NCBI GenBank assembly: GCA_964473465.1
Contig: CAYYPE010000018.1
Location: 1 to 33,744, forward strand
DNA from: CALHRB01 sp964473465
GTDB taxonomy: Bacteria; Bacteroidota; Ignavibacteria; Kapaibacteriales; UBA2268
Length of the DNA stretch: 33,744 bases
Direction of reading: 5' to 3'
Shown here: in pieces, positions 1-7,704 of the stretch
Position numbering within the stretch: the stretch's first letter is position 1
Layout of the letters: every line of letters starts with the position of its first letter
Program-made: the position numbers and the translations under genes
The notes under the pieces: model-generated
Databases searched by the model: none
Told to the model about the DNA's origin: nothing
The model's input: the letters and a program-made list of their open reading frames with translations, nothing else

Positions 1-179
1 AGAAAATCACAGTTCATTCGCTTCGTCATAGTTTTGCAACACATCTAATTGAGCAAGGAACTGATATTAGAATTATTCAACAGTTATTAGGTCATAGTTC
101 AGTAAAAACAACTCAAATATACACACAAGTTAGCAGTTTGAAAATATCCGAAATTCAAAGTCCATTGGATATTATATAG
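1..179 (+). CDS. Tyrosine recombinase/integrase, C-terminal fragment (cut by window start)
   Basis: The reading frame is open from base 3 to a TAG at 177-179 and gives the last 58 residues of a tyrosine recombinase. Three catalytic-core signatures are visible: HSLRH (box II His-x-x-Arg-His), LLGHSS (the third catalytic His), and the nucleophile tyrosine in TTQIY. The tail ending SPLDII resembles Xer/integron-type integrases of Bacteroidota (family knowledge). Enzymes of this family cut and rejoin DNA through a 3'-phosphotyrosine intermediate. The N-terminal DNA-binding half lies outside the window, so whether this is a housekeeping Xer protein or a mobile-element integrase cannot be settled. 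No attachment site was seen in the 86 bases before the next gene. Confidence 0.88.
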   Translation, partial: KITVHSLRHSFATHLIEQGTDIRIIQQLLGHSSVKTTQIYTQVSSLKISEIQSPLDII

Positions 180-265
180 TATTTAATATTATTGATAATG
201 TTTTTGATAATGTTTTGTCATTTTGTCTTAATTTTATGCTTCTTTTATTTTTTAAAACATAAAAT

Positions 266-766
266 ATGCCAGAAGGCAAAGATATTATTATATTTACTGA
301 TGGGGCTTGTCTTGGAAATCCGGGACCGGGCGGGTATGCCGCTGTTCTTGCTTATAATGGGAAAAGAAAAGAGCTCTCTGGCGGCTTCCGTTTGACTACT
401 AACAACAGGATGGAAATTAAAGCTGTAATCGAAGCTTTAAAAGCAATAAAATCTCCCGAAAAGTATAAAATTAAAATCTATACTGACTCAAGATTGATTG
501 TTAATGCATTCAATCAGGGCTGGTTAGAAAAATGGGCTTCAAAAGACTGGGTTCGTAAAGGTAATGAAAAAGTTCAGAATAGTGACTTATGGAAAGAGTT
601 CTTGATTCTTGCAAAGGGATTAAATCTCGAAATTCATTGGATTGAAGGTCATTCTGGCGTTCCGGAAAACGAGCGTTGCGATAAACTTTCAAAAGAAGAA
701 GCTATGAAATCGAATCTTCCAGCTGATACTGTCTATGAGCAGGAAAAAGGATTACAATTTTTTTGA
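266..766 (+). CDS. rnhA: Ribonuclease HI
   Basis: The 166-residue product degrades the RNA strand of RNA-DNA hybrids, including R-loops and primers, with two metal ions. The four carboxylates are all visible: Asp12 in TDGA, Glu50 in RMEI, Asp74 in YTDSR and Asp139 in ERCD. The catalytic-loop histidine is His129 in GHSG. The GNPGPGG turn and the KxWVRKGN-like handle segment (about residues 93-100) are typical of the E. coli-type enzyme, and the length is close to the usual 155-165 residues. The start is ATG 266, preceded by A-rich sequence (TAAAACATAAA) without a clear Shine-Dalgarno motif. The gene stands alone: the recombinase fragment is upstream and the next genes run the other way. Confidence 0.96.
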   Translation: MPEGKDIIIFTDGACLGNPGPGGYAAVLAYNGKRKELSGGFRLTTNNRMEIKAVIEALKAIKSPEKYKIKIYTDSRLIVNAFNQGWLEKWASKDWVRKGNEKVQNSDLWKEFLILAKGLNLEIHWIEGHSGVPENERCDKLSKEEAMKSNLPADTVYEQEKGLQFF

Positions 767-836
767 ATGATGATTAGGGAAGAGTGTAATCGAAAGTGAT
801 TAAATTTTAACAGTGCTGTTGTATTATTTTCACAGA

Positions 837-1274
837 TTAATAATCTGATTTGCTCGGGGAATTTGAATAACTGACTTCTTTGCTGCTTAATTCTGAAGAA
901 TTTTTATAACCACAACAGCGATTTACAAATTCTCTCAACTCTTCTTTCTCGCTATTATTTAATTTATTCAAAGTTTCTGTGGATAGAACTTCTGAATTAA
1001 TGTCAGGCTCCTGACTTTTTGTCTTAGAAAAATATGACAAATTTACATCTGCCGAAGATTTACCGAACTGAATTCCAAAATAAATAACATAAATTAAAGC
1101 CAGAATGCCTATTGCTTCAAGGAAAGTTAGTGGATTAACATCGAAAAGATTAACAATGCCGGAATTCCAAGATATCATTAGGATGATAGCAGATAAAGAA
1201 AGCAGCCCGCCAACAAAGACTATATAAAAAATTGAACGGGCTGCTGTATTATTGAATAAATTAAATATTTTCAT
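837..1274 (-). CDS. Small two-helix membrane protein encoded after an ECF sigma factor
   Basis: I do not recognise a family. The 145-residue product has two hydrophobic segments, about residues 14-36 and 49-70. A polar tail of about 75 residues follows and carries an acidic/charged stretch and an adjacent cysteine pair (Cys120-Cys121). The gene begins 6 bases after the stop of the ECF sigma factor gene on the same strand, so the two are very probably co-transcribed. Genes in this position often encode the membrane partner or target of the sigma factor, but no anti-sigma zinc motif (HxxxCxxC) is present, so that role is inference only. The soluble tail may be on either side of the membrane; two helices would put both ends on the same side. 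Confidence 0.75.
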   Translation of the reverse strand: MKIFNLFNNTAARSIFYIVFVGGLLSLSAIILMISWNSGIVNLFDVNPLTFLEAIGILALIYVIYFGIQFGKSSADVNLSYFSKTKSQEPDINSEVLSTETLNKLNNSEKEELREFVNRCCGYKNSSELSSKEVSYSNSPSKSDY

Positions 1275-1280
1275 TATACC

Positions 1281-1838
1281 CTAATTTTCGTTTAACGAGA
1301 CATATAAGTCTTTTAAACGTTTTCGAAGGTGCAGGACTGCGTATCTTTTTCTTGCAAGCAAGGTATTTATATTAACACCAGTGTCCTCAGACATTTCTCT
1401 GAACGAGATACCTTCAAATTCGTTCTTAACAAAGACTTCTCTTTGTTCGGGAGGTAGTTCAGCTAATCCAGCTTGCACAGACTCCCATATTGTTTTACGA
1501 ATAAGATCGGATTCTGGTGTAGAAACTGCATCACCAAGAAAATTTTCGAAAGCATCAACACCATCTTCTGCTTGACCGGGTGTTTGCATATCAGAAAAAG
1601 TTTCTGCTCTTTTTTTCCTGTAAGAGTCAATAATTCTGTTTCGCACAGCCGTGAAGACCCACGAAGCAATATTTTCAATAGGCTTTTGCACATTAGCTGA
1701 CGCAGCTAAAACGTTAGTAAAGACATCCTGTAAAATGTCTTCAGCTTCTTCCTGACTTCTTACTCTTTGACGAATGAAGCCAAGGAACTTTTTTCTGTCA
1801 GTCTTGAACAAATTCTCGATTTGCAAGGCTAAATCCAT
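1281..1838 (-). CDS. ECF-type RNA polymerase sigma factor
   Basis: This is a sigma-70 family protein with only regions 2 and 4, as in ECF sigma factors. Region 2 shows the helix with EDILQDVF and a following NRIIDSYRKK segment that contacts promoter DNA and core RNA polymerase. Region 4 starts at LPPEQREVF and carries a helix-turn-helix ending ARKRYAVLHLRKRL. I chose ATG 1838 because AGGAGA lies 6 bases upstream. In-frame ATGs at 1895, 1886 and 1853 would add up to 19 residues and lack a well-placed ribosome site. A membrane-protein gene follows 6 bases downstream and may be its partner. A 17-base perfect palindrome lies upstream at 1905-1921. Confidence 0.9.
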   Translation of the reverse strand: MDLALQIENLFKTDRKKFLGFIRQRVRSQEEAEDILQDVFTNVLAASANVQKPIENIASWVFTAVRNRIIDSYRKKRAETFSDMQTPGQAEDGVDAFENFLGDAVSTPESDLIRKTIWESVQAGLAELPPEQREVFVKNEFEGISFREMSEDTGVNINTLLARKRYAVLHLRKRLKDLYVSLNEN

Positions 1839-1844
1839 AGATTC

Positions 1845-1850
1845 TCTCCT
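1845..1850 (-). promoter_or_regulatory. Shine-Dalgarno site (AGGAGA) for the ECF sigma gene
   Basis: AGGAGA on the minus strand lies 6 bases before ATG 1838. It is the only well-placed ribosome site among the four possible in-frame ATG starts, so it favours the shorter protein. Confidence 0.5.
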
Positions 1851-1904
1851 ATTCATTGTTTGTAAATTATGACTATTTGTTTTCATCTGTTTCATAATCG
1901 CATC

Positions 1905-1921
1905 AGCAGACTTAGTCTGCT
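1905..1921. repeat. Perfect 17-base palindrome upstream of the ECF sigma gene
   Basis: The arms AGCAGACT and AGTCTGCT are perfect complements around one central base. On the minus strand the palindrome sits just after an A-rich AAGGG stretch and ends 9 bases before the first possible ATG (1895). It could be an operator for a dimeric regulator or a small hairpin in the mRNA leader. It lacks a following T-run, so it is not a standard terminator. Confidence 0.5.
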
Positions 1922-2090
1922 CCCTTTAACTTATTATTTTATAAAATCATAGTATAAAATCAGTCATACAACTCCAATAAATGGTCATAATTCAAAACAA
2001 TGAATTAAAAAATTTAATTTTACTAATTATCAAATACTAAAACACAAAATTACAAAAAAAGTTTCAAAAAATTTTAGATTTAACTAAATA

Positions 2091-3749
2091 TTAATGATTA
2101 AAATTAAGCATAGGAATTTTTATGCCAAATTTTTTAGCATTATTAATAGCTCTTTCGTAACCAGCATCAGCGTGTCTGATGATTCCCATCATTGGATCAA
2201 AAGTCAGAACCCTTCTTAATCTGGTTTCTGCCTCGTCAGTTCCATCAGCTACAACTACCACTCCAGCATGGAGAGACAAGCCCATACCAACACCTCCTCC
2301 ATGATGGAATGATACCCAAGAAGCTCCTCCAATAGCGTTAAGTGCAAAATTGAAATAAACCCAGTCAGCAATTGCATCCGAACCATCAAGCATACTCTCT
2401 GTTTCACGATAGGGTGAAGCAACTGAGCCGCAGTCGAGATGATCTCTACCAATAACTATTGGAGCTTTAACTTCCCCAGTTTTAACCATTTCGTTAAATA
2501 ACAGTCCAGCTTTCATTCTGTCGCCATAACCTAACCAGCAGATTCTTGCTGGAAGTGCCTGAAATCCAACGTGTTTTTGTGCCTGCTTAATCCAATTATG
2601 CAATGAGATATCCTCAGGGAAAAGCTCCATTATCCTTTTGTCAGTTTTGTAAATATCTTCAGGATCTCCGGACAAAGCAACCCATCGGAATGGTCCCTTC
2701 CCATCACAGAAAAGGGGTCTTATATAAGCCGGAACAAAGCCCGGAAAATCAAAAGCGTTATTGACATTGCCATATTCTTTTGCAATTCCACGAATGTTGT
2801 TGCCGTAATCAAAGACCACAGCTCCCCGTCTCTGAAATTCCAGCATCGCATTAACATGTATCGCAATTGATTTGTAAGCTTCTTCAAGATATTTTTCTGG
2901 ATTCTCAATTCTTAATAAATCTGCCTGTTCCTTTGAATAATTCGCGGGATAATATCCGTTAAGAGGATCGTGGGCGGCAGTTTGATCTGTCAAAACGTCA
3001 GGAACTATACCCTTCTTCAGAATTTCCGGTAAAATTTCCGCAGCATTTCCAACTAATCCAACCGAACAAGCAGTTTTAGCAGCTACATGACTTTTAATAA
3101 TCTCCAGAGCCTCATCAAGATTGTTCGTTTTCAACTGGCAATAACCATCATGAATTCTTTTGTCAATTCTTTTTTCGTCAATCTCGATGGTCAAGGAAGC
3201 TGCACCGGCAAAATAAGCAGCAAGTGGTTGTGCTCCGCCCATTCCACCCATTCCGGCTGTTAATAGAAATCTTCCGTTCAGTGTTTCACCAAAATGCTGC
3301 CTTGCCACCTCGGCAAATGTTTCATAAGTTCCCTGAAGAATCCCCTGAGTTCCAATATAAATCCAGCTTCCAGCAGTCATTTGTCCATACATAATCAAGC
3401 CAAGCTTATCCAATCTTCGAAATTCATCCCAAGTTGCCCATTTGGGGACAAGATTTGCATTTGCTATTATAACTCTCGGAGCAAGACTATAAGTCTGCAC
3501 AACTCCAACAGGTTTACCAGATTGAACCAACAAAGTTTCATCTGGATTCATATTTTTTAGTGTTTCGATTATAGCATCATAGCATTCCCAGTTTCTGGCA
3601 GCTTTACCATAACCACCATAGACAATAAGCTGCTCGGGTTTTTCAGCATTTTCAGGATCTAAATTATGCTGAATCATTCTATATGCAGCTTCAATCTGCC
3701 AGTTCTTGCAAGTTAACTCAGTGCCTTTTGGAACTTTGACCGTTCTCAT
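2091..3749 (-). CDS. hutU: Urocanate hydratase
   Basis: The 552-residue product matches the usual length (about 550-560) of urocanase, the second step of histidine breakdown. It converts urocanate to 4-imidazolone-5-propionate with tightly bound NAD acting as an electrophile. Recognisable segments are the N-terminal YGGYGKAARNW, the nucleotide-binding glycine-rich TAGMGGMGGAQP, the SVGLVGNAAEI segment, the conserved ICWLGYGDR, and the C-terminal ASWVSFHHGGGVGMG. The start is ATG 3749 with a weak AGAAG upstream. The enzyme is cytosolic. No hutH, hutI or hutG lies in the window; the only same-strand neighbour upstream is the DUF971 gene 56 bases away. The histidine pathway must therefore be completed elsewhere in the genome if it is complete at all. 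Confidence 0.96.
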   Translation of the reverse strand: MRTVKVPKGTELTCKNWQIEAAYRMIQHNLDPENAEKPEQLIVYGGYGKAARNWECYDAIIETLKNMNPDETLLVQSGKPVGVVQTYSLAPRVIIANANLVPKWATWDEFRRLDKLGLIMYGQMTAGSWIYIGTQGILQGTYETFAEVARQHFGETLNGRFLLTAGMGGMGGAQPLAAYFAGAASLTIEIDEKRIDKRIHDGYCQLKTNNLDEALEIIKSHVAAKTACSVGLVGNAAEILPEILKKGIVPDVLTDQTAAHDPLNGYYPANYSKEQADLLRIENPEKYLEEAYKSIAIHVNAMLEFQRRGAVVFDYGNNIRGIAKEYGNVNNAFDFPGFVPAYIRPLFCDGKGPFRWVALSGDPEDIYKTDKRIMELFPEDISLHNWIKQAQKHVGFQALPARICWLGYGDRMKAGLLFNEMVKTGEVKAPIVIGRDHLDCGSVASPYRETESMLDGSDAIADWVYFNFALNAIGGASWVSFHHGGGVGMGLSLHAGVVVVADGTDEAETRLRRVLTFDPMMGIIRHADAGYERAINNAKKFGIKIPMLNFNH

Positions 3750-3805
3750 ATTTATTTCTTCTTGCTAATTAATTAAATTCAATTTAAAATATTCAACGAA
3801 ACAAT

Positions 3806-4159
3806 TTATTTATCCATCAATTCTTCCAATTGTTTCGGTGATAAAGAAAATTTTTCAAAAATTTCCCTTAAATTTTCCCAAGTATAAATTCCTGTATTAT
3901 GTCCATCACCCCATGTAGCCTGAATGGCATAATTACCAACCGGTTCGAGCGATTTTAATTCATTCTTTCCGGGTGTCATCATCTGGAACATTGGTTTAGC
4001 AACCTGCTTACCAGCAATTTCCTCACCTTTGCATAATGCACATGGACACTCATTCCTGAATGTCTCGAGCTTTATAGTTCCGCTGAAACCATCATCCCAT
4101 TCACAATACAATAAAAATGGTTTTGTCCGTTTTATAATTGTTGGTCTTTTTATTTGCAT
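3806..4159 (-). CDS. DUF971 (gamma-butyrobetaine hydroxylase-like N-terminal domain) protein
   Basis: The product of about 117 residues is a stand-alone DUF971 domain. It shows the initial YCEWDDGF-like strand, a cysteine cluster ECPCALCKGE (Cys-x-Cys-x-x-Cys) and the closing GDGHNTGIYTWENLR segment. In the related N-terminal domain of gamma-butyrobetaine hydroxylase, three cysteines and a histidine of this kind bind zinc (family knowledge), and all four are present here. The exact role of stand-alone bacterial members is not settled; some occur near iron-sulfur or Mrp/ApbC genes, which are not seen here. The frame opens with TTG at 4171, but ATG 4159 is the more likely start. The gene lies 56 bases upstream of hutU on the same strand and may be co-transcribed. 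Confidence 0.88.
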   Translation of the reverse strand: MQIKRPTIIKRTKPFLLYCEWDDGFSGTIKLETFRNECPCALCKGEEIAGKQVAKPMFQMMTPGKNELKSLEPVGNYAIQATWGDGHNTGIYTWENLREIFEKFSLSPKQLEELMDK

Positions 4160-4230
4160 TTTATTTTTCAAATTTAAAGAACATCAAAATTAAAAAATTT
4201 TTCATAAATTTAGACTATTATATTTAAATA

Positions 4231-4761
4231 TTGTTTAAAATATTTCAAATATTAAATAAATTTTTCGTTTTGTTTCTGATTTTACTTATCCCAGTAAGCT
4301 CTAACGGTATTCTTGTATTTAAACATATTTGCAATTCTACTAAAACCGTAAATTTTTATTTCTTTGTGAATGAAAAGTGTAGCAATGAAGAGGAAGATTC
4401 ATGTTGCTCAGAAGATTTAACTGCTGAAAAAGAAGACTCCTGTTGTGAGGTATCTTATAATGAATGTGAAGCTTCGAATCAAGATTCCCCATCAAAAAAT
4501 TTAATTAAACCTAATGACTGCTGCTTTGATGAATCTTATATTTTTTCTTTAAATGCTGACATACTTAATAAAGATAAGATAACAAACATCCTTCTTCTTT
4601 CTTTAATATTTATTAATCATAGCGAAAAAATTAATTCTGAATCCGATAATCTTTATCTTTCAGAATCAAGATTTTTGCCTTTTAGCCCCCCAACTTCAAA
4701 AATTATTTCATTTATACATACAAACTCATCAGAGCAAGTTTCAGACTCTCACCTTTCTTGA
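4231..4761 (+). CDS. Cysteine-rich HYC_CC_PP-like exported protein
   Basis: The 176-residue product starts with a short basic segment and a hydrophobic stretch (about residues 10-28) that looks like a signal peptide. His-Ile-Cys (residues 32-34) follows, then three Cys-Cys pairs at about 58-59, 71-72 and 97-98 in an acidic linker, and a Pro-Pro near the end (FSPPTSK). This order of His-x-Cys, Cys-Cys and Pro-Pro matches the HYC_CC_PP family of Bacteroidota, which is usually encoded next to a TonB-dependent receptor, as here (70 bases upstream). A metal-binding role is likely from the cysteines and the neighbour but is inference. The only start visible is TTG 4231; no good ribosome site precedes it, so the exact N-terminus is uncertain. 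Confidence 0.78.
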   Translation: MFKIFQILNKFFVLFLILLIPVSSNGILVFKHICNSTKTVNFYFFVNEKCSNEEEDSCCSEDLTAEKEDSCCEVSYNECEASNQDSPSKNLIKPNDCCFDESYIFSLNADILNKDKITNILLLSLIFINHSEKINSESDNLYLSESRFLPFSPPTSKIISFIHTNSSEQVSDSHLS

Positions 4762-4831
4762 TTATTTAGTTTTTTCTGAATCCCAATAGGATTTTTGAAA
4801 CTTATTTATTATTTCTCAAGAAAGGAAAAAC

Positions 4832-7054
4832 ATGAAAAAAACTATCAAATTATTATTTTTTATACATTTATATATTACAACATTTTTATTTACATCCACT
4901 ATATTATTTGCAAAAAATAAATTAGAGGGAATTGTTTACGGCGTTGACTCCGAAGGTAATAAAACGGTTCTGGTAAATGCAAATTTGTATTGGTCAGGTT
5001 CAAATAAAGGAGCAATAACGGACAAAGACGGCAAATTCTCAATTGATAAAATACAGGGGAATTCAAATCTTATTGTCAGCTATATTGGCTACAGGAAGGA
5101 TACTATCAAAATTGAACCTGAGATGGATTTCATAGAAATCACTCTTAACGAAGATCTGAAAACAAAAGAAATTGAAGTAACGGCAAAACAGCCTTCCCTG
5201 CTAATATCAGAATCAGGTAGTGTCAAAACGGAGATAATCACAGAAAGAGGATTGAAGAAAGCCGCATGTTGCAATCTTTCGGAAAGCTTTGTTACCAATC
5301 CTTCTGTGGATGTTTCATATACCGATGCAATTACGGGTGCAAAGCAAATACAACTGCTCGGTTTGCAAGGCTCTTACATTCAATTGCTGACTGAACAGAT
5401 GCCCGATTTGAGAGGATTGGCTTCAAGCTTCGGGCTTACATATATTCCTGGACCATGGATGGAGTCAATACAATTATCCAAAGGAACATCATCAGTTGTT
5501 AATGGATATGAATCAATAACCGGACAGATTAATGTTGAGATTAAAAAGCCAGCTGAGAGCGAAAACTTTTATCTCAACTTTTATGCAGATAATTCTGCAA
5601 GATTTGAAGGAAATGCTTATTCTGCCTATAAGTTTACACCTGAATTTAGTTCTATTTTATTAATTAGTTCTAATTTACATCAGGTTCACCACGATTATAA
5701 TTCTGATGGTTTCTTAGACAAACCCCTTTTGAAATATTTGAATTTATCAAATCGCTGGGATTATTCTACAGGCTTTTGGGAATCAAAATTTGGTGTCGGA
5801 GCAATGTTCGAAGAGAGAAATTCCGGACAGGTTAACTATTTCAAGTCCAATAAACCAGAATTTTTTGGTAGTCAGATTAAAACACAACGCTATGAAGCTT
5901 ATGCCAAAAATGGTTTTATTCTTGACGATGAAGGAGAAACCACAATCGGAACAATCCTGAAATTCAACTTCCATAATCAAAACTCAACTTTTGGAAAAAA
6001 TCTTTATGACGGACTTCAAAAAACATTTTATACAAATCTTCTTTTCCAATCTGTGGCTTTTGATGATTTATTAAAATATGTTGTTGGGTTTAGTTTTACT
6101 ATGGATAATTATTCCGAAATACTAAATACCAAAAATCTTGCAAGGAATGAATCGGTTCCGGGAGTGTTTGCTGAATTCAACATTGTTCCTATCGAAAGCC
6201 TAAATATACAGACCGGAGTACGTGCTGATTTTCATAATCTTTACGGAACGTTTATCACACCAAGACTTCATATTAAATATGAACTTGATGACAAAACAAT
6301 TATAAGAGCTTCGCTGGGTAAAGGCTATCATATTGCTAATGTAATTTCAGAAAACATCGGGTTGTTATCATCATCGAGAACAATAAATTTTTTGGAGGAA
6401 TTAAAACCTGAGGAAGCCTGGAACTATGGATTAAACCTAAGTTACTCCTTCGATTTGTTTAATACTGAATTTAGTTTTAATGCTGAATATTATAGAACTG
6501 AATTCCTGAATCAAGTAGTGGTTGACTTAGACAACGACCCCCAAAGCGTTTTTTTCTATAATCTAAAAGGAAAATCCTTTTCTAATTCATTTCAGTTTGA
6601 TTTGACTTTCGAGCTTTTTTCGAACTTCGAGGTTTTGGCAGCTTTGAGGATTAACGATGTCAAGACAACCATAAATAATGAACTTACAAGAAAACCTCTT
6701 GTAAGTGATTATAAATCATTAATCAATATTGCTTATTCTACCCCTGACGACGATTGGAAATTTGATTTTACAGCAGAAATAAACGGTAAAGGCAGGCTTC
6801 CTGATACAAGAAAAAATCCAGAGGAATATCAACTTGATGAGTTCTACCCCGGTTTTGCTCTGTTCCATGGTCAGATAACCAAATCCTTTGATTTGCTTGA
6901 ATTCTATTTAGGTGCTGAAAATTTATTCGATTACAGACAGCAGAATCCTATTATTTCCTACAATGAACCATTTGGAAAATATTTTGACAGCTCTATCATC
7001 TGGGGTCCGATTATGGGAAGGATGATATATATTGGCCTAAGATATTCATTATAA
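4832..7054 (+). CDS. TonB-dependent outer-membrane receptor, probably for a metal complex
   Basis: The 740-residue product has four visible parts. A signal peptide covers residues 1-28. A CarboxypepD_reg-like domain (about 30-115) contains DKDGKFSI and SYIGYRKD. A plug (about 125-240) ends with SSVVNGYESITGQINVEIKKP. The rest is an outer-membrane barrel with alternating aromatic strands and a terminal Tyr-Ser-Leu. The plug starts with an Ala-Ala-Cys-Cys-Asn-Leu-Ser segment (Cys146, Cys147). As I recall, this segment marks a Bacteroidota receptor subfamily found with copper or other heavy-metal genes. The start is ATG 4832 with GAAAGGA upstream. The cysteine-rich HYC_CC_PP-like gene lies directly upstream on the same strand, and the two probably act together. 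The ligand is not proven by the sequence. TonB-ExbB-ExbD are not in the window. Confidence 0.93.
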   Translation: MKKTIKLLFFIHLYITTFLFTSTILFAKNKLEGIVYGVDSEGNKTVLVNANLYWSGSNKGAITDKDGKFSIDKIQGNSNLIVSYIGYRKDTIKIEPEMDFIEITLNEDLKTKEIEVTAKQPSLLISESGSVKTEIITERGLKKAACCNLSESFVTNPSVDVSYTDAITGAKQIQLLGLQGSYIQLLTEQMPDLRGLASSFGLTYIPGPWMESIQLSKGTSSVVNGYESITGQINVEIKKPAESENFYLNFYADNSARFEGNAYSAYKFTPEFSSILLISSNLHQVHHDYNSDGFLDKPLLKYLNLSNRWDYSTGFWESKFGVGAMFEERNSGQVNYFKSNKPEFFGSQIKTQRYEAYAKNGFILDDEGETTIGTILKFNFHNQNSTFGKNLYDGLQKTFYTNLLFQSVAFDDLLKYVVGFSFTMDNYSEILNTKNLARNESVPGVFAEFNIVPIESLNIQTGVRADFHNLYGTFITPRLHIKYELDDKTIIRASLGKGYHIANVISENIGLLSSSRTINFLEELKPEEAWNYGLNLSYSFDLFNTEFSFNAEYYRTEFLNQVVVDLDNDPQSVFFYNLKGKSFSNSFQFDLTFELFSNFEVLAALRINDVKTTINNELTRKPLVSDYKSLINIAYSTPDDDWKFDFTAEINGKGRLPDTRKNPEEYQLDEFYPGFALFHGQITKSFDLLEFYLGAENLFDYRQQNPIISYNEPFGKYFDSSIIWGPIMGRMIYIGLRYSL

Positions 7055-7198
7055 TTATTTATTCGCTTTTTAATACTAACATTTTGAAATCTAAAGTGTT
7101 ATTTATTAATTGAGTAAAAAGTCAAAATATAGATTTATTAACTTGATTTTTAGTATTTTAGATATGTCTAAATTTATCATTTTTAAAAAGGATTTGTA

Positions 7199-7636
7199 AT
7201 GAAGAGGATTTGTTCATATCTGAATTTTGCCGGCAAAACAGAAGAAGCTTTTTTGTTCTACAAGAGTATCTTTGGAGGCGAATTCAAAGACGGTATTTTT
7301 CGTTTCGGCGATGTTCCAGTTGTGGAGGGTATGCCTCCAGTTCCAGAAAATGAGAAAAATCTGGTAATGCATATAGAGTTGCCAATTTCCGAAAGTTTTT
7401 CACTTATGGGAAGTGATGTTCCCGAATCTATGGGCTTTCCATTTGTTCTGGGGAATAATGTTCATATTTTTATAGAACCAGATAGCAGGGAAGAAGCAGA
7501 TAAAATTTTCAAAGCATTATCTGATGGTGGAAAAGTTACTATGGAACTTCAGGATACTTTCTGGAATGCATATTATGGCAGCTGCACTGATAAATACGGT
7601 GTTCAATGGATGTTTAACTTACCAAATCCTCAGTAA
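7199..7636 (+). CDS. VOC-fold PhnB-like protein
   Basis: The 145-residue product belongs to the PhnB/3-demethylubiquinone methyltransferase-like branch of the vicinal-oxygen-chelate fold. It opens with a YLNFAGKTEEAFLFYKSIFGGE segment, has a middle LMGSDVPE strand, and closes with WNAYYGSCTDKYGVQWMFN, which are hallmarks of that family. The two halves each form a beta-alpha-beta-beta-beta unit. Members vary widely and many have no known substrate, so the catalytic role cannot be named. The start is ATG 7199 with AAAAAGGA 7 bases upstream. It seems to be a single gene: 144 bases separate it from the receptor gene and 68 from the next one. Confidence 0.88.
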   Translation: MKRICSYLNFAGKTEEAFLFYKSIFGGEFKDGIFRFGDVPVVEGMPPVPENEKNLVMHIELPISESFSLMGSDVPESMGFPFVLGNNVHIFIEPDSREEADKIFKALSDGGKVTMELQDTFWNAYYGSCTDKYGVQWMFNLPNPQ

Positions 7637-7704
7637 AATTATATTTTATTATTTTTGTGATAGATCTGTAATAAATTTTTAAGTTAATATCTTTTGAGGT
7701 GCAT

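Noticed and set aside
192..395. 67-codon open frame overlapping the start of rnhA
   Set aside because: It runs into the conserved rnhA coding sequence in another frame, and its product is mainly a hydrophobic reading of AT-rich spacer.
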